Below, piece by piece: positions 46,171-55,168 of a stretch of 64,000 nucleotides of DNA. The stretch covers positions 310,001 through 374,000 of the forward strand of contig NZ_CP026538.1 of NCBI RefSeq assembly GCF_004135975.1, written 5' to 3'. A program made the translations under genes and the position numbers. Position 1 is the stretch's first letter; every line of letters begins with the position of its first letter. The notes below the pieces were generated by a model. The model saw only the letters and a list, made by a program, of their open reading frames with translations. It was not told where the DNA came from and made no database searches. The DNA is from Solidesulfovibrio carbinolicus. GTDB lineage: Bacteria > Desulfobacterota > Desulfovibrionia > Desulfovibrionales > Desulfovibrionaceae.

Positions 46171-47346
46171 TTAGATGGCCGGGCCTTTGGCGCGGCGCAG
46201 CAGGAAACGGTAGGACCGGATGCCGTGCACCATCTCGGCGAGGAGCTTGCCGCCGCCGCGCACGAAACACAAAAGCGGCATGAAACCCCAGGACTGGCTG
46301 GCGTAGAGCACCCGGCGCAGTTTGCGCGACCAGACCAGCTCCGGCAAAATGTCGCGGTCAAGCCCCTTGGCGTAGAGGGCGTGGGGATCGGCCTGCCGGG
46401 TCAGCGCCGCCAGGGCCGCTTCGGCGGCCAGCTCGCCGCTGCGCAGGGCGTAGTAGATGCCCTCGCCAAAAAGCGTTTCGACAAGCCCCGCCGCGTCGCC
46501 GGCCAGCATCACCCGGCCATGCCACGGCTTTTCGATGTAGTTGCCGTACGGCAGCCCATGCCCCTTGGCCGCGTCGGCCAGCTCGGGCGGCAGCCCCAGA
46601 AAGCTCACGAACTCCCGGAACTTGGCCCGAAACTCCCGGCCATGCCGGGCGCTATGGCCGCCGATGCCGATGGCCAGCCGGTCGGCATGGGGAAACACCC
46701 AGCCGTAGCCCGCCCGCAAGAATCCGGCGTAGACCGTGGGATGCTCGGCCCGCAGATCGGCATGGGCCGGCGCGGCCAGACGCGGATCGTCGCGGTCGAT
46801 GTAAAATTCCAGCGCCCCGCCCATGCCGGCCTTCCAGTTGGCCCCGTCAAAAGGACAAGCCCGCCGGACCACGCTGGCCACGCCGTCGCAGCCCAGCACA
46901 AACCGGCCGCGAAACTCCCGCCCGTCGGCCGTTTGCACCGTGCCCGTGGCCGGATCGACACGGGAGACGGCCAGGCCCAGGCGCACGTCGGCCCCGGCCT
47001 TGATCGCCCGGTCGGCCAAATGCTTGTCGAACACCCGCCGCTTGGTCAGATGAAACGGATAAAACATCTCGCCCTGGGCGATGATGTGGTCGCGGAAGCG
47101 GATGCAGTAGCCGGCCGGGGCAGCGTTGAACACGCCCGAGGCGAGCAGGCCCTCGGGCGCGTCGCCGAAAACGCGCTCCAGCACGTCCACGGCCTTCCAT
47201 GTCAGCAGCCCGGCGCACAGCTTGTCCCGGGGAAATTCGGCCTTGTCGAGGACCAGGACGCTTGCGCCCCGGGAAGCCAGCACATGGGCGGCGGTGGAGC
47301 CGGCCGGCCCCGCGCCGACGATGACGACGTCGTGTGTAGGAGTCAT
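46171..47346 (-). CDS. Geranylgeranyl-reductase-family flavoprotein
   Basis: 391 residues from ATG at 47346 (TAGGAGTC upstream). FAD Rossmann motif VVIVGAGPAGSTAAHVLA is at 7-24, then LDKAEFPRDKLCAGLL with the Cys conserved in this family. A second FAD motif is VMLAGDAAGLVETLFGEGIY, after GYGWVFPHADRLAIGIG. It belongs to the FixC/geranylgeranyl-reductase group that saturates isoprenoid chains or acts as an electron-transfer dehydrogenase. Substrate unknown. In sulfate reducers menaquinone or lipid saturation is plausible. Monocistronic, divergent from the HAD gene. Confidence 0.85.
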   Translation of the reverse strand: MTPTHDVVIVGAGPAGSTAAHVLASRGASVLVLDKAEFPRDKLCAGLLTWKAVDVLERVFGDAPEGLLASGVFNAAPAGYCIRFRDHIIAQGEMFYPFHLTKRRVFDKHLADRAIKAGADVRLGLAVSRVDPATGTVQTADGREFRGRFVLGCDGVASVVRRACPFDGANWKAGMGGALEFYIDRDDPRLAAPAHADLRAEHPTVYAGFLRAGYGWVFPHADRLAIGIGGHSARHGREFRAKFREFVSFLGLPPELADAAKGHGLPYGNYIEKPWHGRVMLAGDAAGLVETLFGEGIYYALRSGELAAEAALAALTRQADPHALYAKGLDRDILPELVWSRKLRRVLYASQSWGFMPLLCFVRGGGKLLAEMVHGIRSYRFLLRRAKGPAI

Positions 47347-47486
47347 GGTGGATCGCAGGCAAAAGGTTGGGGCGCGCCCGGCAATCCCGCCGCCGGGTTG
47401 CCAAGGGACGCCGCCCGGGCGTAAAACCGGGCGGAGCATACCCGCGACACGCCCGGCGGGCAATCCGCCGGCAAGGCAAAATCCTC

Positions 47487-48149
47487 ATGCCCAACACCAT
47501 TTTCGATGCCGCCGTGTTCGACTTCGACGGCACCCTGGCCGAGTTGGTCCTGGATTTCACGGCCATGAAACAGCTCGTGGCTCGGCAGGCGGCCGCGTTT
47601 TTGCCCGACGTGCCGCCGGCCAACGGCCTGCCGGCCCTGGAATACGCCGCGAAGCTCACCGCCGCCATCGCCCGGACCAATCCCGAAGCGTCCCGGCGCT
47701 TCGCCGCCCAGGCCGCCCAGGGCATCGAAGCCATGGAAACCGACGGAGCCGCCCGGGCCGGCCTTTTCCCCGAAACCCGGGCCGCCCTTGCCGCCCTGGC
47801 CGGGCGCGGCGTCAAGGTCGGCGTCATCACCCGCAACTGCCGCCGGGCCGTGTTGACGGTCTTTCCCGATTTGCACGATTTCGCCGGTGTGCTCCTGGCC
47901 CGCGACGACACGCCGCGCGTCAAACCCGATCCCGGGCATCTGCTGGCCGCGCTCCAGGCCCTGGGCGCTTCGCCGGCCCGGTCGCTCATGGTCGGCGACC
48001 ATCCCATGGACCTGGCCGTGGGCAAGGCCGCCGGCACGCGCACCGCCGCAGTGGCCAGCGGCCACGCCAGCCGCGACGAACTGGCCCGCCACGGGCCGGA
48101 TTATCTGGCGGCCGACGTGGGGGAGTTGGTGGCGAAGTTGATGGGGTGA
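47487..48149 (+). CDS. HAD-superfamily phosphatase
   Basis: 220 residues from ATG at 47487. Motif I FDFDGTLAEL (both Asp), motif II GVITRNCRRA (Thr/Arg variant), motif III around RVKPDPGHLL (Lys), motif IV MVGDHPMDLAVGK. An inserted helical cap of about 90 residues makes it subfamily I, like phosphoglycolate phosphatase. Cytoplasmic phosphomonoesterase. The substrate cannot be assigned. It is followed by a box/hairpin repeat 33 bases after its stop. Confidence 0.87.
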   Translation: MPNTIFDAAVFDFDGTLAELVLDFTAMKQLVARQAAAFLPDVPPANGLPALEYAAKLTAAIARTNPEASRRFAAQAAQGIEAMETDGAARAGLFPETRAALAALAGRGVKVGVITRNCRRAVLTVFPDLHDFAGVLLARDDTPRVKPDPGHLLAALQALGASPARSLMVGDHPMDLAVGKAAGTRTAAVASGHASRDELARHGPDYLAADVGELVAKLMG

Positions 48150-48182
48150 TGGAAGCGATAGAGAAGAAAAGAGAAGAAAAGA

Positions 48183-48230
48183 ATGCCTCCGGCGGCCAAA
48201 GGGCTGAGCCCTTTGGAATCCCACTTGGGG
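48183..48230 (+). repeat. 3'-end box/hairpin repeat after the HAD gene
   Basis: Purine tract AGAAAAGAGAAGAAAAGAA, then TGCCTCCGGCGGCC, hairpin AAAGGG-CTGAG-CCCTTT, then GGAATCCCACTTGGGG. Same layout as at 40035, but this copy faces right. Confidence 0.82.
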
Positions 48231-48304
48231 TGGCGGTCGGCGGGGGCGTTGTGGAGGGATGGCGTATGGTCCACGGCGCGCGTGTGGTCGAGAGGAAGAG
48301 GCGT

Positions 48305-49027
48305 ATGCCGAAGATGGCGGCGTTGTGCTTCGCGCTTGTGGCGGCCCTGTGTCTGCTGGCCGGTTGCGGCGGTAAAAAAACCAAGGCCGAGCCGGGCAAG
48401 CCGTCGGGGTTCGCCTCGGCCGATGCGAAAAACATTCACGAATTCATCGTCCGCTTCCCGGATATGGCCGCAAGCGGCGACGCCGGGGCCATGCTGCGCC
48501 TTTTCACCGAAGACGCCCGCTACGTGCCGCTTCTGGGCAAGGACGTGCGCCCCATCCGGGGGAGCGGCGAACTGGAGCGCCAGCTTCCCGCCTCCCTGGC
48601 CGAACAGCGCCGCATGGGACTCGCCATGCAGTGGCGCGAACCCATGAACATCCAGGTCAAGGGCGAGCGGGCCAGCGTGCGGGCCGTGGCCGACCTGCGC
48701 TGGAACGAAAACGGCCAAGCCAAACAGGCTGTGATGAGCTGTTATTTCGGCCTGTCGCGCGACGACAACTACCTGTGGCGCATCCGGGAGTTCCACGGCG
48801 AACCGGTCGGCCCGAGCTTCAAGGCGCCGCCCCAGACCCAGCCGGCCAAGGCCCCGGCCAAAAAGCCCGTGCGCAAGGAAAAGATCGTCATCCAGGGCGA
48901 ACCGCCAAAGCCCGCCGCCAAACAGCCCGCCGCCACGCCCGCGCCCCAGCCAACCCCGCCGCCAGCCCAGGAAAAACCGCCCCATGACGGGCCGCTAGTG
49001 GAAGACTCGCCGAAGCCATTTTTTTAG
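48305..49027 (+). CDS. Lipoprotein with NTF2/SnoaL-like domain
   Basis: 240 residues from ATG at 48305 (GAGG upstream). Lipoprotein signal MPKMAALCFALVAALCLLAG then Cys (lipobox LLAGC). Residues about 45-165 have an NTF2/SnoaL-like pattern (FIVRFPDMAASGDAGAMLRL, DVRPIRGSGELE, FGLSRDDNYLWRIREFHGEP), a cone fold often used for binding. The tail of about 70 residues is Pro/Ala/Lys-rich (PPKPAAKQPAATPAP) and probably unstructured. Envelope location. Function unknown. Convergent with rdgB. Confidence 0.75.
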   Translation: MPKMAALCFALVAALCLLAGCGGKKTKAEPGKPSGFASADAKNIHEFIVRFPDMAASGDAGAMLRLFTEDARYVPLLGKDVRPIRGSGELERQLPASLAEQRRMGLAMQWREPMNIQVKGERASVRAVADLRWNENGQAKQAVMSCYFGLSRDDNYLWRIREFHGEPVGPSFKAPPQTQPAKAPAKKPVRKEKIVIQGEPPKPAAKQPAATPAPQPTPPPAQEKPPHDGPLVEDSPKPFF

Positions 49028-49029
49028 GA

Positions 49030-49069
49030 GGCCTCCGGCGGCCGGGGGCTCAGCCCCCCGGACCCCCGA
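49030..49069 (+). repeat. 3'-end box/hairpin repeat after the lipoprotein gene
   Basis: It begins 2 bases after the stop: GGAG, GCCTCCGGCGGCC, hairpin GGGGG-CTCAG-CCCCC, GGACCCCC. The purine tract is shortened to GGAG. Confidence 0.78.
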
Positions 49070-49113
49070 CATGGTCTGCGCCCAGCGGTGCTTTCGCCGG
49101 TCTCCTTTCTGTT

Positions 49114-49167
49114 TGGGGATGCGTTTTTCGGTTCGGGCTTTCGCCCGAACCGAAAAACGCATCCCCA
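49114..49167. repeat. Perfect 25-bp inverted repeat with 4-base loop
   Basis: TGGGGATGCGTTTTTCGG through TTCGGGC (49114-49138) is the exact reverse complement of 49143-49167, loop TTTC. It sits midway between two convergent genes and between two box/hairpin repeats. It is probably a two-way transcript end or a cruciform-forming site, and differs from the other repeats in sequence. Confidence 0.85.
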
Positions 49168-49169
49168 GA

Positions 49170-49216
49170 TAGGGAGGGTCCGGGAGGGGCTTAGCCCCTC
49201 CCGGCCGCCGGAGGCA
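49170..49216 (-). repeat. 3'-end box/hairpin repeat after rdgB
   Basis: Leftward from the rdgB stop: the purine-rich tract GAATAAGATGAAGA, TGCCTCCGGCGGCC, hairpin GGGAGGGG-CTAAG-CCCCTCCC, GGACCCTCCC. The box is 14 bases from the stop. Confidence 0.8.
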
Positions 49217-49230
49217 TCTTCATCTTATTC

Positions 49231-49857
49231 TTATTCTTTTCCCCGCCAATCTTCCCATTTCTCCACCAATTTCGCCAACGCCTGGCCGCGATGGCTGCGG
49301 GCGTTTTTTTCGGTGGGCGTGAGTTCGGCGGCGGTTTTGCCGGCAAGGGCGTCGAAAAAGAGCGGATCGTAGCCGAAGCCGCCGTCGCCGGCGGGCGCGA
49401 AGGCCACCCGGCCTTCCCAGGAGCCTTCGGCCGTGAGTTCCCGGCCGTCGGGATCGGCCGCCACCACCACCGAGACGAACCGGCAGGTGCGGTCGCCCTC
49501 GGGCACATGGGCCATGACGGTCAGCAACTTGTCGTTGTTGGCGGCGTCGGTGGCGTTTTCGCCGGCGTAGCGGGCCGAATAGACGCCCGGCGCGCCGGAC
49601 AGGGCGTCCACGCACAGGCCGGAATCGTCGGCCAGGCTCACCAGCCCCGTGGCCTTGGCCACGGCCCAGGCCTTGATACGGGCGTTTTCCAGAAACGTCG
49701 TCCCGGTTTCGGGGATTTCGCCGATTTCCGGGAATTCCCCGAGTCCGACCACGGTGACGCCAAGTCCGGCCAGCAGAGCGTTTAATTCCTTGATCTTCCC
49801 GGCGTTGCGGGTGGCCAGCACGACCTTGAGGCCGTCTTGCTTCGTCTGGGTATCCAT
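49231..49857 (-). CDS. rdgB: XTP/dITP diphosphatase (RdgB/HAM1)
   Basis: 208 residues. VVLATRNAGKIKELNALL at the N-terminus is the HAM1 nucleotide-binding motif. FLENARIKAWAVAKATG, ADDSGLCVDALSGAPGVYSA and GDGGFGYDPLFF complete the family pattern, with SHRGQALAKLVE at the end. It hydrolyses dITP, XTP and other non-canonical purine triphosphates, keeping them out of DNA and RNA. Soluble, single gene, divergent from rimO, convergent with the lipoprotein gene. Confidence 0.95.
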   Translation of the reverse strand: MDTQTKQDGLKVVLATRNAGKIKELNALLAGLGVTVVGLGEFPEIGEIPETGTTFLENARIKAWAVAKATGLVSLADDSGLCVDALSGAPGVYSARYAGENATDAANNDKLLTVMAHVPEGDRTCRFVSVVVAADPDGRELTAEGSWEGRVAFAPAGDGGFGYDPLFFDALAGKTAAELTPTEKNARSHRGQALAKLVEKWEDWRGKE

Positions 49858-49958
49858 CGGGACTCCTACAGCTTTTTGCCGCCCCGGCCGGCTTTTGCCA
49901 TCCGGGACAAGCCATGGTAGCCCGGCCCCACATTGCCTGCAAGGATGGAACGAAACCC

Positions 49959-51257
49959 ATGTCCAAGATATATCGCGTCCACACCATAAGCCTTGGCTGC
50001 CCCAAAAACCGGGTGGACACCGAAAACGTGCTGGGCGGCCTGCCCTTTGCCACGACGCCCGCAGCCACGCCCGAGGCGGCCGATCTGGTCGTGGTCAACA
50101 CCTGCTCGTTTATTGCCCCGGCGGTTGAGGAGTCCGTGGCCGCCATCCTGGAAGCCTCCGAGGCCATCCGGGAGCTGTCGCCGCGCCCGGTGCTGGCCGT
50201 GCTCGGCTGCCTGCCCTCGCGCTTTGGCCAGGAACTGCGCGAGGGCCTGCCCGAGGTTGACATCTGGGGCCTGCCCTCGGAGCTGGACCTCATCCCGGGC
50301 CGGCTGGCCAAGGCGCTGTCGGCTGAATCGGCCGCGCCCACCGGCCGTCTGGCCAGCACCCCGCCGTCCTATGCCTACCTCAAAATCGCCGAAGGCTGTG
50401 ACCATGCCTGCCGCTATTGCACCATTCCGTCGATTCGCGGGCCGCTTGTGAGCAAGCCCCTGGACGCCCTGGTGGAGGAGTCCCGGCGGCTTCTGGACAA
50501 GGGCGCGTCGGAGCTCGTTGTGGTGGCCCAGGACGTGGCCGCCTACGGCCGCGATCTGGGCATGAAAGAGGGCCTCAAGGCGCTGCTGGGCAAGCTCCTG
50601 CCGCTTTCGGGGCTCAAGTGGCTGCGCCTGCTTTATCTCTATCCGTCCGGGGTGACGGACGATCTGCTGGCTTTCCTGGCCGGGGCCGGCCGGCCCTTCG
50701 TGCCGTATTTCGACATCCCGTTCCAGCACATCCACCCGGACATGCTGGCCGCCATGGGCCGTCCCAAGGCGGCCTCGGCCGAGACGGTGGTGGCCCGGGT
50801 GCGCCGCCATTTCCCGGACGCCGCCCTGCGCTCGACGTTTATCGTGGGGCTTCCCGGCGAAAAGAAAGAACATTTCGAGACGCTGCTGCGCTTTGTCAAC
50901 GAAGCCAGGCTCAACCATGTCGGCGTCTTCCCCTACCACCGCGAGGACGGCACCCCGGCGGCGGCCATGGCCGGACAGGTGCGCAGCGACGTCAAGGCCC
51001 GGCGGGTGGAGGCGGTCATGGCCGCCCAGCGCGAGATCAGCGCCGATTTGCTGGAAGAGTGGGTCGGCCGGGACACGGAAGTGCTGGTGGACAGCGTCCA
51101 TCCCGAATGGCCGGGGCTGCATGTGGGGCGCACCTGGTTCCAGGCCCCGGAGATCGACGGGGTGACGTATGTCAGCGGCCCGGGCGTCGCGCCGGGCAAC
51201 ATGGTTACGGCGACCATCGAGGAAGCAAAGGACTATGATCTCGTAGGGCTGGCCTGA
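49959..51257 (+). CDS. rimO: Ribosomal protein S12 methylthiotransferase
   Basis: 432 residues from ATG at 49959. N-terminal domain with three auxiliary-cluster Cys: ISLGCPKNRVDTE, VVVNTCSFIAPA, VLGCLPSR. The radical SAM core has CDHACRYCTIP (C-x3-C-x2-C), DVAAYGRDLG and STFIVGLPGE. The C-terminal TRAM domain (EVLVDSVHPEWPGLHVGRTW) suits S12 binding. The PKNRVDTE signature and IPSIRGPL favour RimO over MiaB. It adds a methylthio group to an S12 aspartate. A T run 17-22 bases after the stop (GGGGCCTTTTTTG) may end transcription before rpsA. Confidence 0.93.
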   Translation: MSKIYRVHTISLGCPKNRVDTENVLGGLPFATTPAATPEAADLVVVNTCSFIAPAVEESVAAILEASEAIRELSPRPVLAVLGCLPSRFGQELREGLPEVDIWGLPSELDLIPGRLAKALSAESAAPTGRLASTPPSYAYLKIAEGCDHACRYCTIPSIRGPLVSKPLDALVEESRRLLDKGASELVVVAQDVAAYGRDLGMKEGLKALLGKLLPLSGLKWLRLLYLYPSGVTDDLLAFLAGAGRPFVPYFDIPFQHIHPDMLAAMGRPKAASAETVVARVRRHFPDAALRSTFIVGLPGEKKEHFETLLRFVNEARLNHVGVFPYHREDGTPAAAMAGQVRSDVKARRVEAVMAAQREISADLLEEWVGRDTEVLVDSVHPEWPGLHVGRTWFQAPEIDGVTYVSGPGVAPGNMVTATIEEAKDYDLVGLA

Positions 51258-51353
51258 CGGGTCGGGCGGGGCCTTTTTTGTTGTGTGTTCGAGGGGTTTC
51301 TGCTATGACCCGAAATCCTTTTCGAAGGGATAGATCGCGTTGGAGGTCAACTC

Positions 51354-53084
51354 ATGGACAAAACCACGGAAATGAAAAACAACCTTAACTCGGAAATGGA
51401 AGTCAACTTCGAGGCCGCGCTGGAAAATTACCTCAATGAGGATTTCGGCGACCTGGAAGAAGGTTCCATCACTCAGGGCGTCGTGGTCCGCATCGGCAAG
51501 GAGCACGTCCTCGTGGACGTCAACTTCAAGTCCGAGGGCCAGATTCCGGTCGGCGAATTCCTGGACCCGCTGGGGGAAATGGAAGTCAAAGTCGGCGACC
51601 AGATCGACGTCTACGTCGTCTCCAAGAACGAATCCGAAGGCACCATCATCATGTCCCGCGAGCGGGCCAAGAGGATGCAGCTTTTTGATAAGCTCGAGGA
51701 AATCCAGGAAAAAGATGACGTCATCAGCGGTAAGATCGTGCGCCGCATCAAGGGTGGCTACACCGTCGATCTCGGCGGCGTCGAAGCCTTCCTGCCCGGT
51801 TCCCACGTCGACCTGCGCCCCGTGCCCGACATGGACGCCCTGGTCGGCCAGGAATTCGAATTCCGCGTGCTCAAGATCAACCGCCGCCGCAGCAACGTCA
51901 TCGTTTCCCGCCGCGTGCTCCTGGAAGAGCGCCGGGATTCCATGCGCAAAGACCTCCTCAAGACCCTCGAAGAGGGCCAGACCGTCACCGGTCGGGTCAA
52001 GAACATCACCGAGTACGGCGTTTTCGTCGACCTCGGCGGCCTCGACGGCCTCATGCACATCACCGACATGTCCTGGAAGCGCATCAAGCATCCCAAAGAG
52101 CTGGTGCATCTGGGCGACGAGCTGGAACTGAAGGTCCTTTCCTTCGACCAGGACAAGCAGAAAGTGTCGCTTGGCATGAAGCAGCTCATCGCCGATCCCT
52201 GGGAAAACATCGCCGGCAAGTACCCCGAAGACACCCGCATGTCCGGTAAGGTCACCAACCTGGTCGACTACGGCGCGTTTGTCGAGCTGGAGCCCGGCGT
52301 CGAAGGGCTGGTCCACATCTCCGAGATGTCCTGGACCCGCAAGCTGCGCCACCCGAGCCAGATGGTCCACGTCGGCGACGAAGTCGAAGTGGTCGTGCTG
52401 TCCGTTGATCCGGACAAGAAGCGCATTTCGCTCGGCATGAAGCAGGTTCGCCCGAATCCGTGGGATATCGTGGCCGAGAAGTACCCCGAGGGCACCATCC
52501 TTGAGGGTTCGGTCAAAAACATCACCGAGTTCGGCATCTTCATCGGCATCGAGGACGGCATTGACGGCCTGATCCACGTCTCCGACATCTCCTGGACCAA
52601 AAAGGTCCGCCACCCCGGCGAGATGTTCAAGAGCGGCGACATCGTCATGGCCAAGGTCCTCACCGTCGACAAAGAGAACGAGAAGTTCACCCTGGGCATC
52701 AAGCAGCTCTCCGAAGATCCCTGGACCCGCGTGCCCGACACCTACCCGGTCGGCGCCATGGTCAAGGGCACGGTAACCAACATCACCGACTTCGGCCTGT
52801 TCGTGGAAGTGGAAGAAGGCATCGAAGGCTTGGTCCACGTTTCCGAGATCAGCCGCAAGAAGGTCAAGACGCCTGCCGAGATCTACAAGGAAGGCGACGA
52901 GATCGAAGCCAAGGTCATCCACGTCTCCGCCGACGAGCGCCGCCTGGGCCTGTCCATCAAGTCCATCAAGGACGAAGAGGACAAGAAAAAGGCCAAGGAA
53001 TTCCGCACCGCCGGTCCTTCCGACACCGGAAGCAATCTGGGCGAGCTCCTGCGCCAGAAACTGGAAGAGGATGCCCAGCGCTAA
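51354..53084 (+). CDS. rpsA: 30S ribosomal protein S1
   Basis: 576 residues, with six S1 (OB-fold) repeats. The first two, for ribosome binding, are degenerate. Domains 3-6 are regular, with repeated GRVKNITEYGVFVDLGGLDG, GLVHISEMSW and GLIHVSDISWTKKVRHP units. The acidic end (DEEDKKKAKEF) leads to LGELLRQKLEEDAQR. A strong ribosome site GGAGG precedes ATG. It binds mRNA leaders and unfolds them on the small subunit. It overlaps sppA by 14 bases, so the two are coupled. Confidence 0.97.
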   Translation: MDKTTEMKNNLNSEMEVNFEAALENYLNEDFGDLEEGSITQGVVVRIGKEHVLVDVNFKSEGQIPVGEFLDPLGEMEVKVGDQIDVYVVSKNESEGTIIMSRERAKRMQLFDKLEEIQEKDDVISGKIVRRIKGGYTVDLGGVEAFLPGSHVDLRPVPDMDALVGQEFEFRVLKINRRRSNVIVSRRVLLEERRDSMRKDLLKTLEEGQTVTGRVKNITEYGVFVDLGGLDGLMHITDMSWKRIKHPKELVHLGDELELKVLSFDQDKQKVSLGMKQLIADPWENIAGKYPEDTRMSGKVTNLVDYGAFVELEPGVEGLVHISEMSWTRKLRHPSQMVHVGDEVEVVVLSVDPDKKRISLGMKQVRPNPWDIVAEKYPEGTILEGSVKNITEFGIFIGIEDGIDGLIHVSDISWTKKVRHPGEMFKSGDIVMAKVLTVDKENEKFTLGIKQLSEDPWTRVPDTYPVGAMVKGTVTNITDFGLFVEVEEGIEGLVHVSEISRKKVKTPAEIYKEGDEIEAKVIHVSADERRLGLSIKSIKDEEDKKKAKEFRTAGPSDTGSNLGELLRQKLEEDAQR

Positions 53085-54009
53085 TCAACCGCTCTCTGTC
53101 AGGCGTCCGGCCCTGTTCGGATGCCTGATTGCCGTCGCGGCCGTGATCCTGGTTTTCGGGATCGCGGCCGCGTTTGGCGTTTTCGGCCACGACGAGGAGG
53201 GCGAATCCCTGCTCGGGCTGGCCGAGGCCCGCATCGGCGTGGTGCGCGTCGAAGGCCCGATAAACGACGCCGAAGAGGTCGTGGCCTTTATCCGCAAACT
53301 GCGCGAGGACGATACCGTCAAGGGCGTCATTTTACGCATCAATTCCCCTGGCGGAGCCTTTGGACCGTCCCAGGAAATGTACATGGCCGTCAAGCGCCTG
53401 CGAGCCAAAAAGCCCGTCGTGGCCTCCTTTTCCGCCGTGGCCGCCTCGGGCGGGTATTACGCCGCCTGCGCGGCTGACCGCATCTTTTCCAACCCCGGCT
53501 CCATCACCGGCAGCATCGGCGTCATCACCCAGCTGGCCAACGCCCGGGAGCTCATGCAAAAGCTGGGACTGAGCATGGACTCGCTGACCACCGGCAAGCT
53601 CAAGGATGCCGGCAGCCCCTTCAAGCAGCTCTCCGACGAGCAACGCGCCTACCTCGAAGGCCTGATAAACGACCTCAACGCCCAGTTCAGCGGCGATGTG
53701 GCCAAGGAGCGCAAGCTCTCCCCTGAGGCCATCGCGCTCATCGCTGACGGTCGGGCCATGACCGGCGCGCGCGCCCAGGCCATTGGCCTTGTGGACGACC
53801 TCGGCGGCCAGGAAGAGGCCGTGGGCTACCTTAAAAAAGAGCTCGGCCTCAAGGGCGAGGTGCCGCTTTTCAAGGGGCCCAAGAAAAAGAACAGCTTTTT
53901 CGAGAAGCTGTCCTCCTCCCTGCCCCTGGTCGATCCGCGCGGCGCGGCCGCGCTTGCCGCCCTGGCCGACGCCCTGGAAGGTCGCCAAAGCCTGCCCGAA
54001 CTTCGTTGA
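53071..54009 (+). CDS. sppA: Signal peptide peptidase SppA
   Basis: 312 residues. N-terminal membrane anchor LFGCLIAVAAVILVFGIAAAF (about 14-36). The ClpP-like domain has LRINSPGGAFGPSQEMYMAV and the nucleophile Ser in SAVAASGGYYAACAAD. The general-base Lys is in LTTGKLKDAGSPF, the arrangement of the short bacterial SppA. It degrades leftover signal peptides in the membrane. The start lies inside rpsA, directly after AAGAGG. The ORF ends QSLPELR. No terminator is evident. Confidence 0.93.
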   Translation: MPSANQPLSVRRPALFGCLIAVAAVILVFGIAAAFGVFGHDEEGESLLGLAEARIGVVRVEGPINDAEEVVAFIRKLREDDTVKGVILRINSPGGAFGPSQEMYMAVKRLRAKKPVVASFSAVAASGGYYAACAADRIFSNPGSITGSIGVITQLANARELMQKLGLSMDSLTTGKLKDAGSPFKQLSDEQRAYLEGLINDLNAQFSGDVAKERKLSPEAIALIADGRAMTGARAQAIGLVDDLGGQEEAVGYLKKELGLKGEVPLFKGPKKKNSFFEKLSSSLPLVDPRGAAALAALADALEGRQSLPELR

Positions 54010-54166
54010 TTCCCGCACCGGCAGTCTCGCCGCCTTCGGTTTCCCTTCGTCCTGCCTTTACCTCCTCGCGTGCATGAGAAAACCGTCATGGCCCCTGCGC
54101 TTTGGCGTCTTGACGATAAAGCGCCTGTGCTCCTAGGGTTGTCATCGTAGCAACCAAGGAGTGCCC

Positions 54167-55042
54167 ATGCGTCTCGTTTCCTTCGCCCAAAACGACGGAC
54201 CTCGCCTGGGCGTACGCCTGGGCGATGTGCTCATCGACCTTTCCCAGGTTGACGACAGCCTCCCGAGCGACATGATCGCCTTCCTGGCCGGCGGCCAGGA
54301 CGCGTTCGACGCCGTACGGAAGGCCGCTCAAAATGCGCCTACGGCGGCCCAGATGCGCTTTTCGTCGGTCAAACTGCTGCCCGTCGTGCCGCGCCCCGGC
54401 AAAATTGTCTGCGTAGGCCTCAACTACGTGGACCATGCCGTGGAAATCAGTCCGCGCAACCTGCCCGATCACCCGACCTTTTTCGCCCGCCTGGCCTCGA
54501 CCCTGATCGCCCACAACGAACCGCTCCTGCGGCCGGCTGTCTCGACCAAACTCGATTTCGAGGGCGAACTGGCCGTCATCATCGGCAAGCCCGGCCGCCT
54601 GATCCCCAAAAGCCAGGCCCTGGCCCACGTGGGCGGCTATGCGCTTTTTAACGAAGGTTCCGTGCGTGACTACCAGTTCCGCACCTCCCAGTGGTTTCTC
54701 GGCAAAAATTTCGACGCCACCGGCGCGTTCGGCCCGGAACTGTGCACCCCCGACGAACTGCCGCCCGGAGCAAACGGCCTGCTTTTGTGCACCCGCGTCA
54801 ACGGCGAACTGGTCCAGGAAGCCGCCACCTCGGACATGCTGTTCCCCGTGCCGGCCCTTATCGCCGCCCTGTCCGAGGCCATGACGCTCAATCCCGGCGA
54901 CGTCATCGTCACCGGCACTCCGTCGGGCGTGGGCTTTGCCCGCAAACCGCCGCGCTATCTCAAGCCCGGCGATGTCTGCGAGATAGAACTCGAAGGCTAC
55001 GGCGTACTGCGCAATCCCGTGGGCGATGCCCTCGGCGAGTAG
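54167..55042 (+). CDS. Fumarylacetoacetate-hydrolase-family protein
   Basis: 291 residues from ATG at 54167, 5 bases after AAGGAG. FAH C-terminal-domain landmarks: CVGLNYVDHAVE, HPTFFARLAS (Phe-Phe pocket), KLDFEGELAVIIGK (metal-binding Glu pair), NEGSVRDYQ (metal Asp) and TGTPSGVGFARKPPRYLKPG. The family hydrolyses or decarboxylates beta-diketo acids with Mg2+, for example acylpyruvase or oxaloacetate decarboxylase activities. No tyrosine-degradation genes are near, so the substrate is undetermined. An N-terminal ~60-residue domain (LVSFAQNDGPRLGVRLGD) is typical of the ~290-residue class. Confidence 0.88.
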   Translation: MRLVSFAQNDGPRLGVRLGDVLIDLSQVDDSLPSDMIAFLAGGQDAFDAVRKAAQNAPTAAQMRFSSVKLLPVVPRPGKIVCVGLNYVDHAVEISPRNLPDHPTFFARLASTLIAHNEPLLRPAVSTKLDFEGELAVIIGKPGRLIPKSQALAHVGGYALFNEGSVRDYQFRTSQWFLGKNFDATGAFGPELCTPDELPPGANGLLLCTRVNGELVQEAATSDMLFPVPALIAALSEAMTLNPGDVIVTGTPSGVGFARKPPRYLKPGDVCEIELEGYGVLRNPVGDALGE

Positions 55043-55168
55043 GAAACGGCAAGAAGGGATGAGGCCGCCTGGGACCGGGCCGAACGCTCCCTGGTCCGAT
55101 CATTTGGGCACCGGTGACAGTGAGATGGCGTCGGTGGAAGTGCTATGCTTTTGCAAAGGAGGCGTTTG

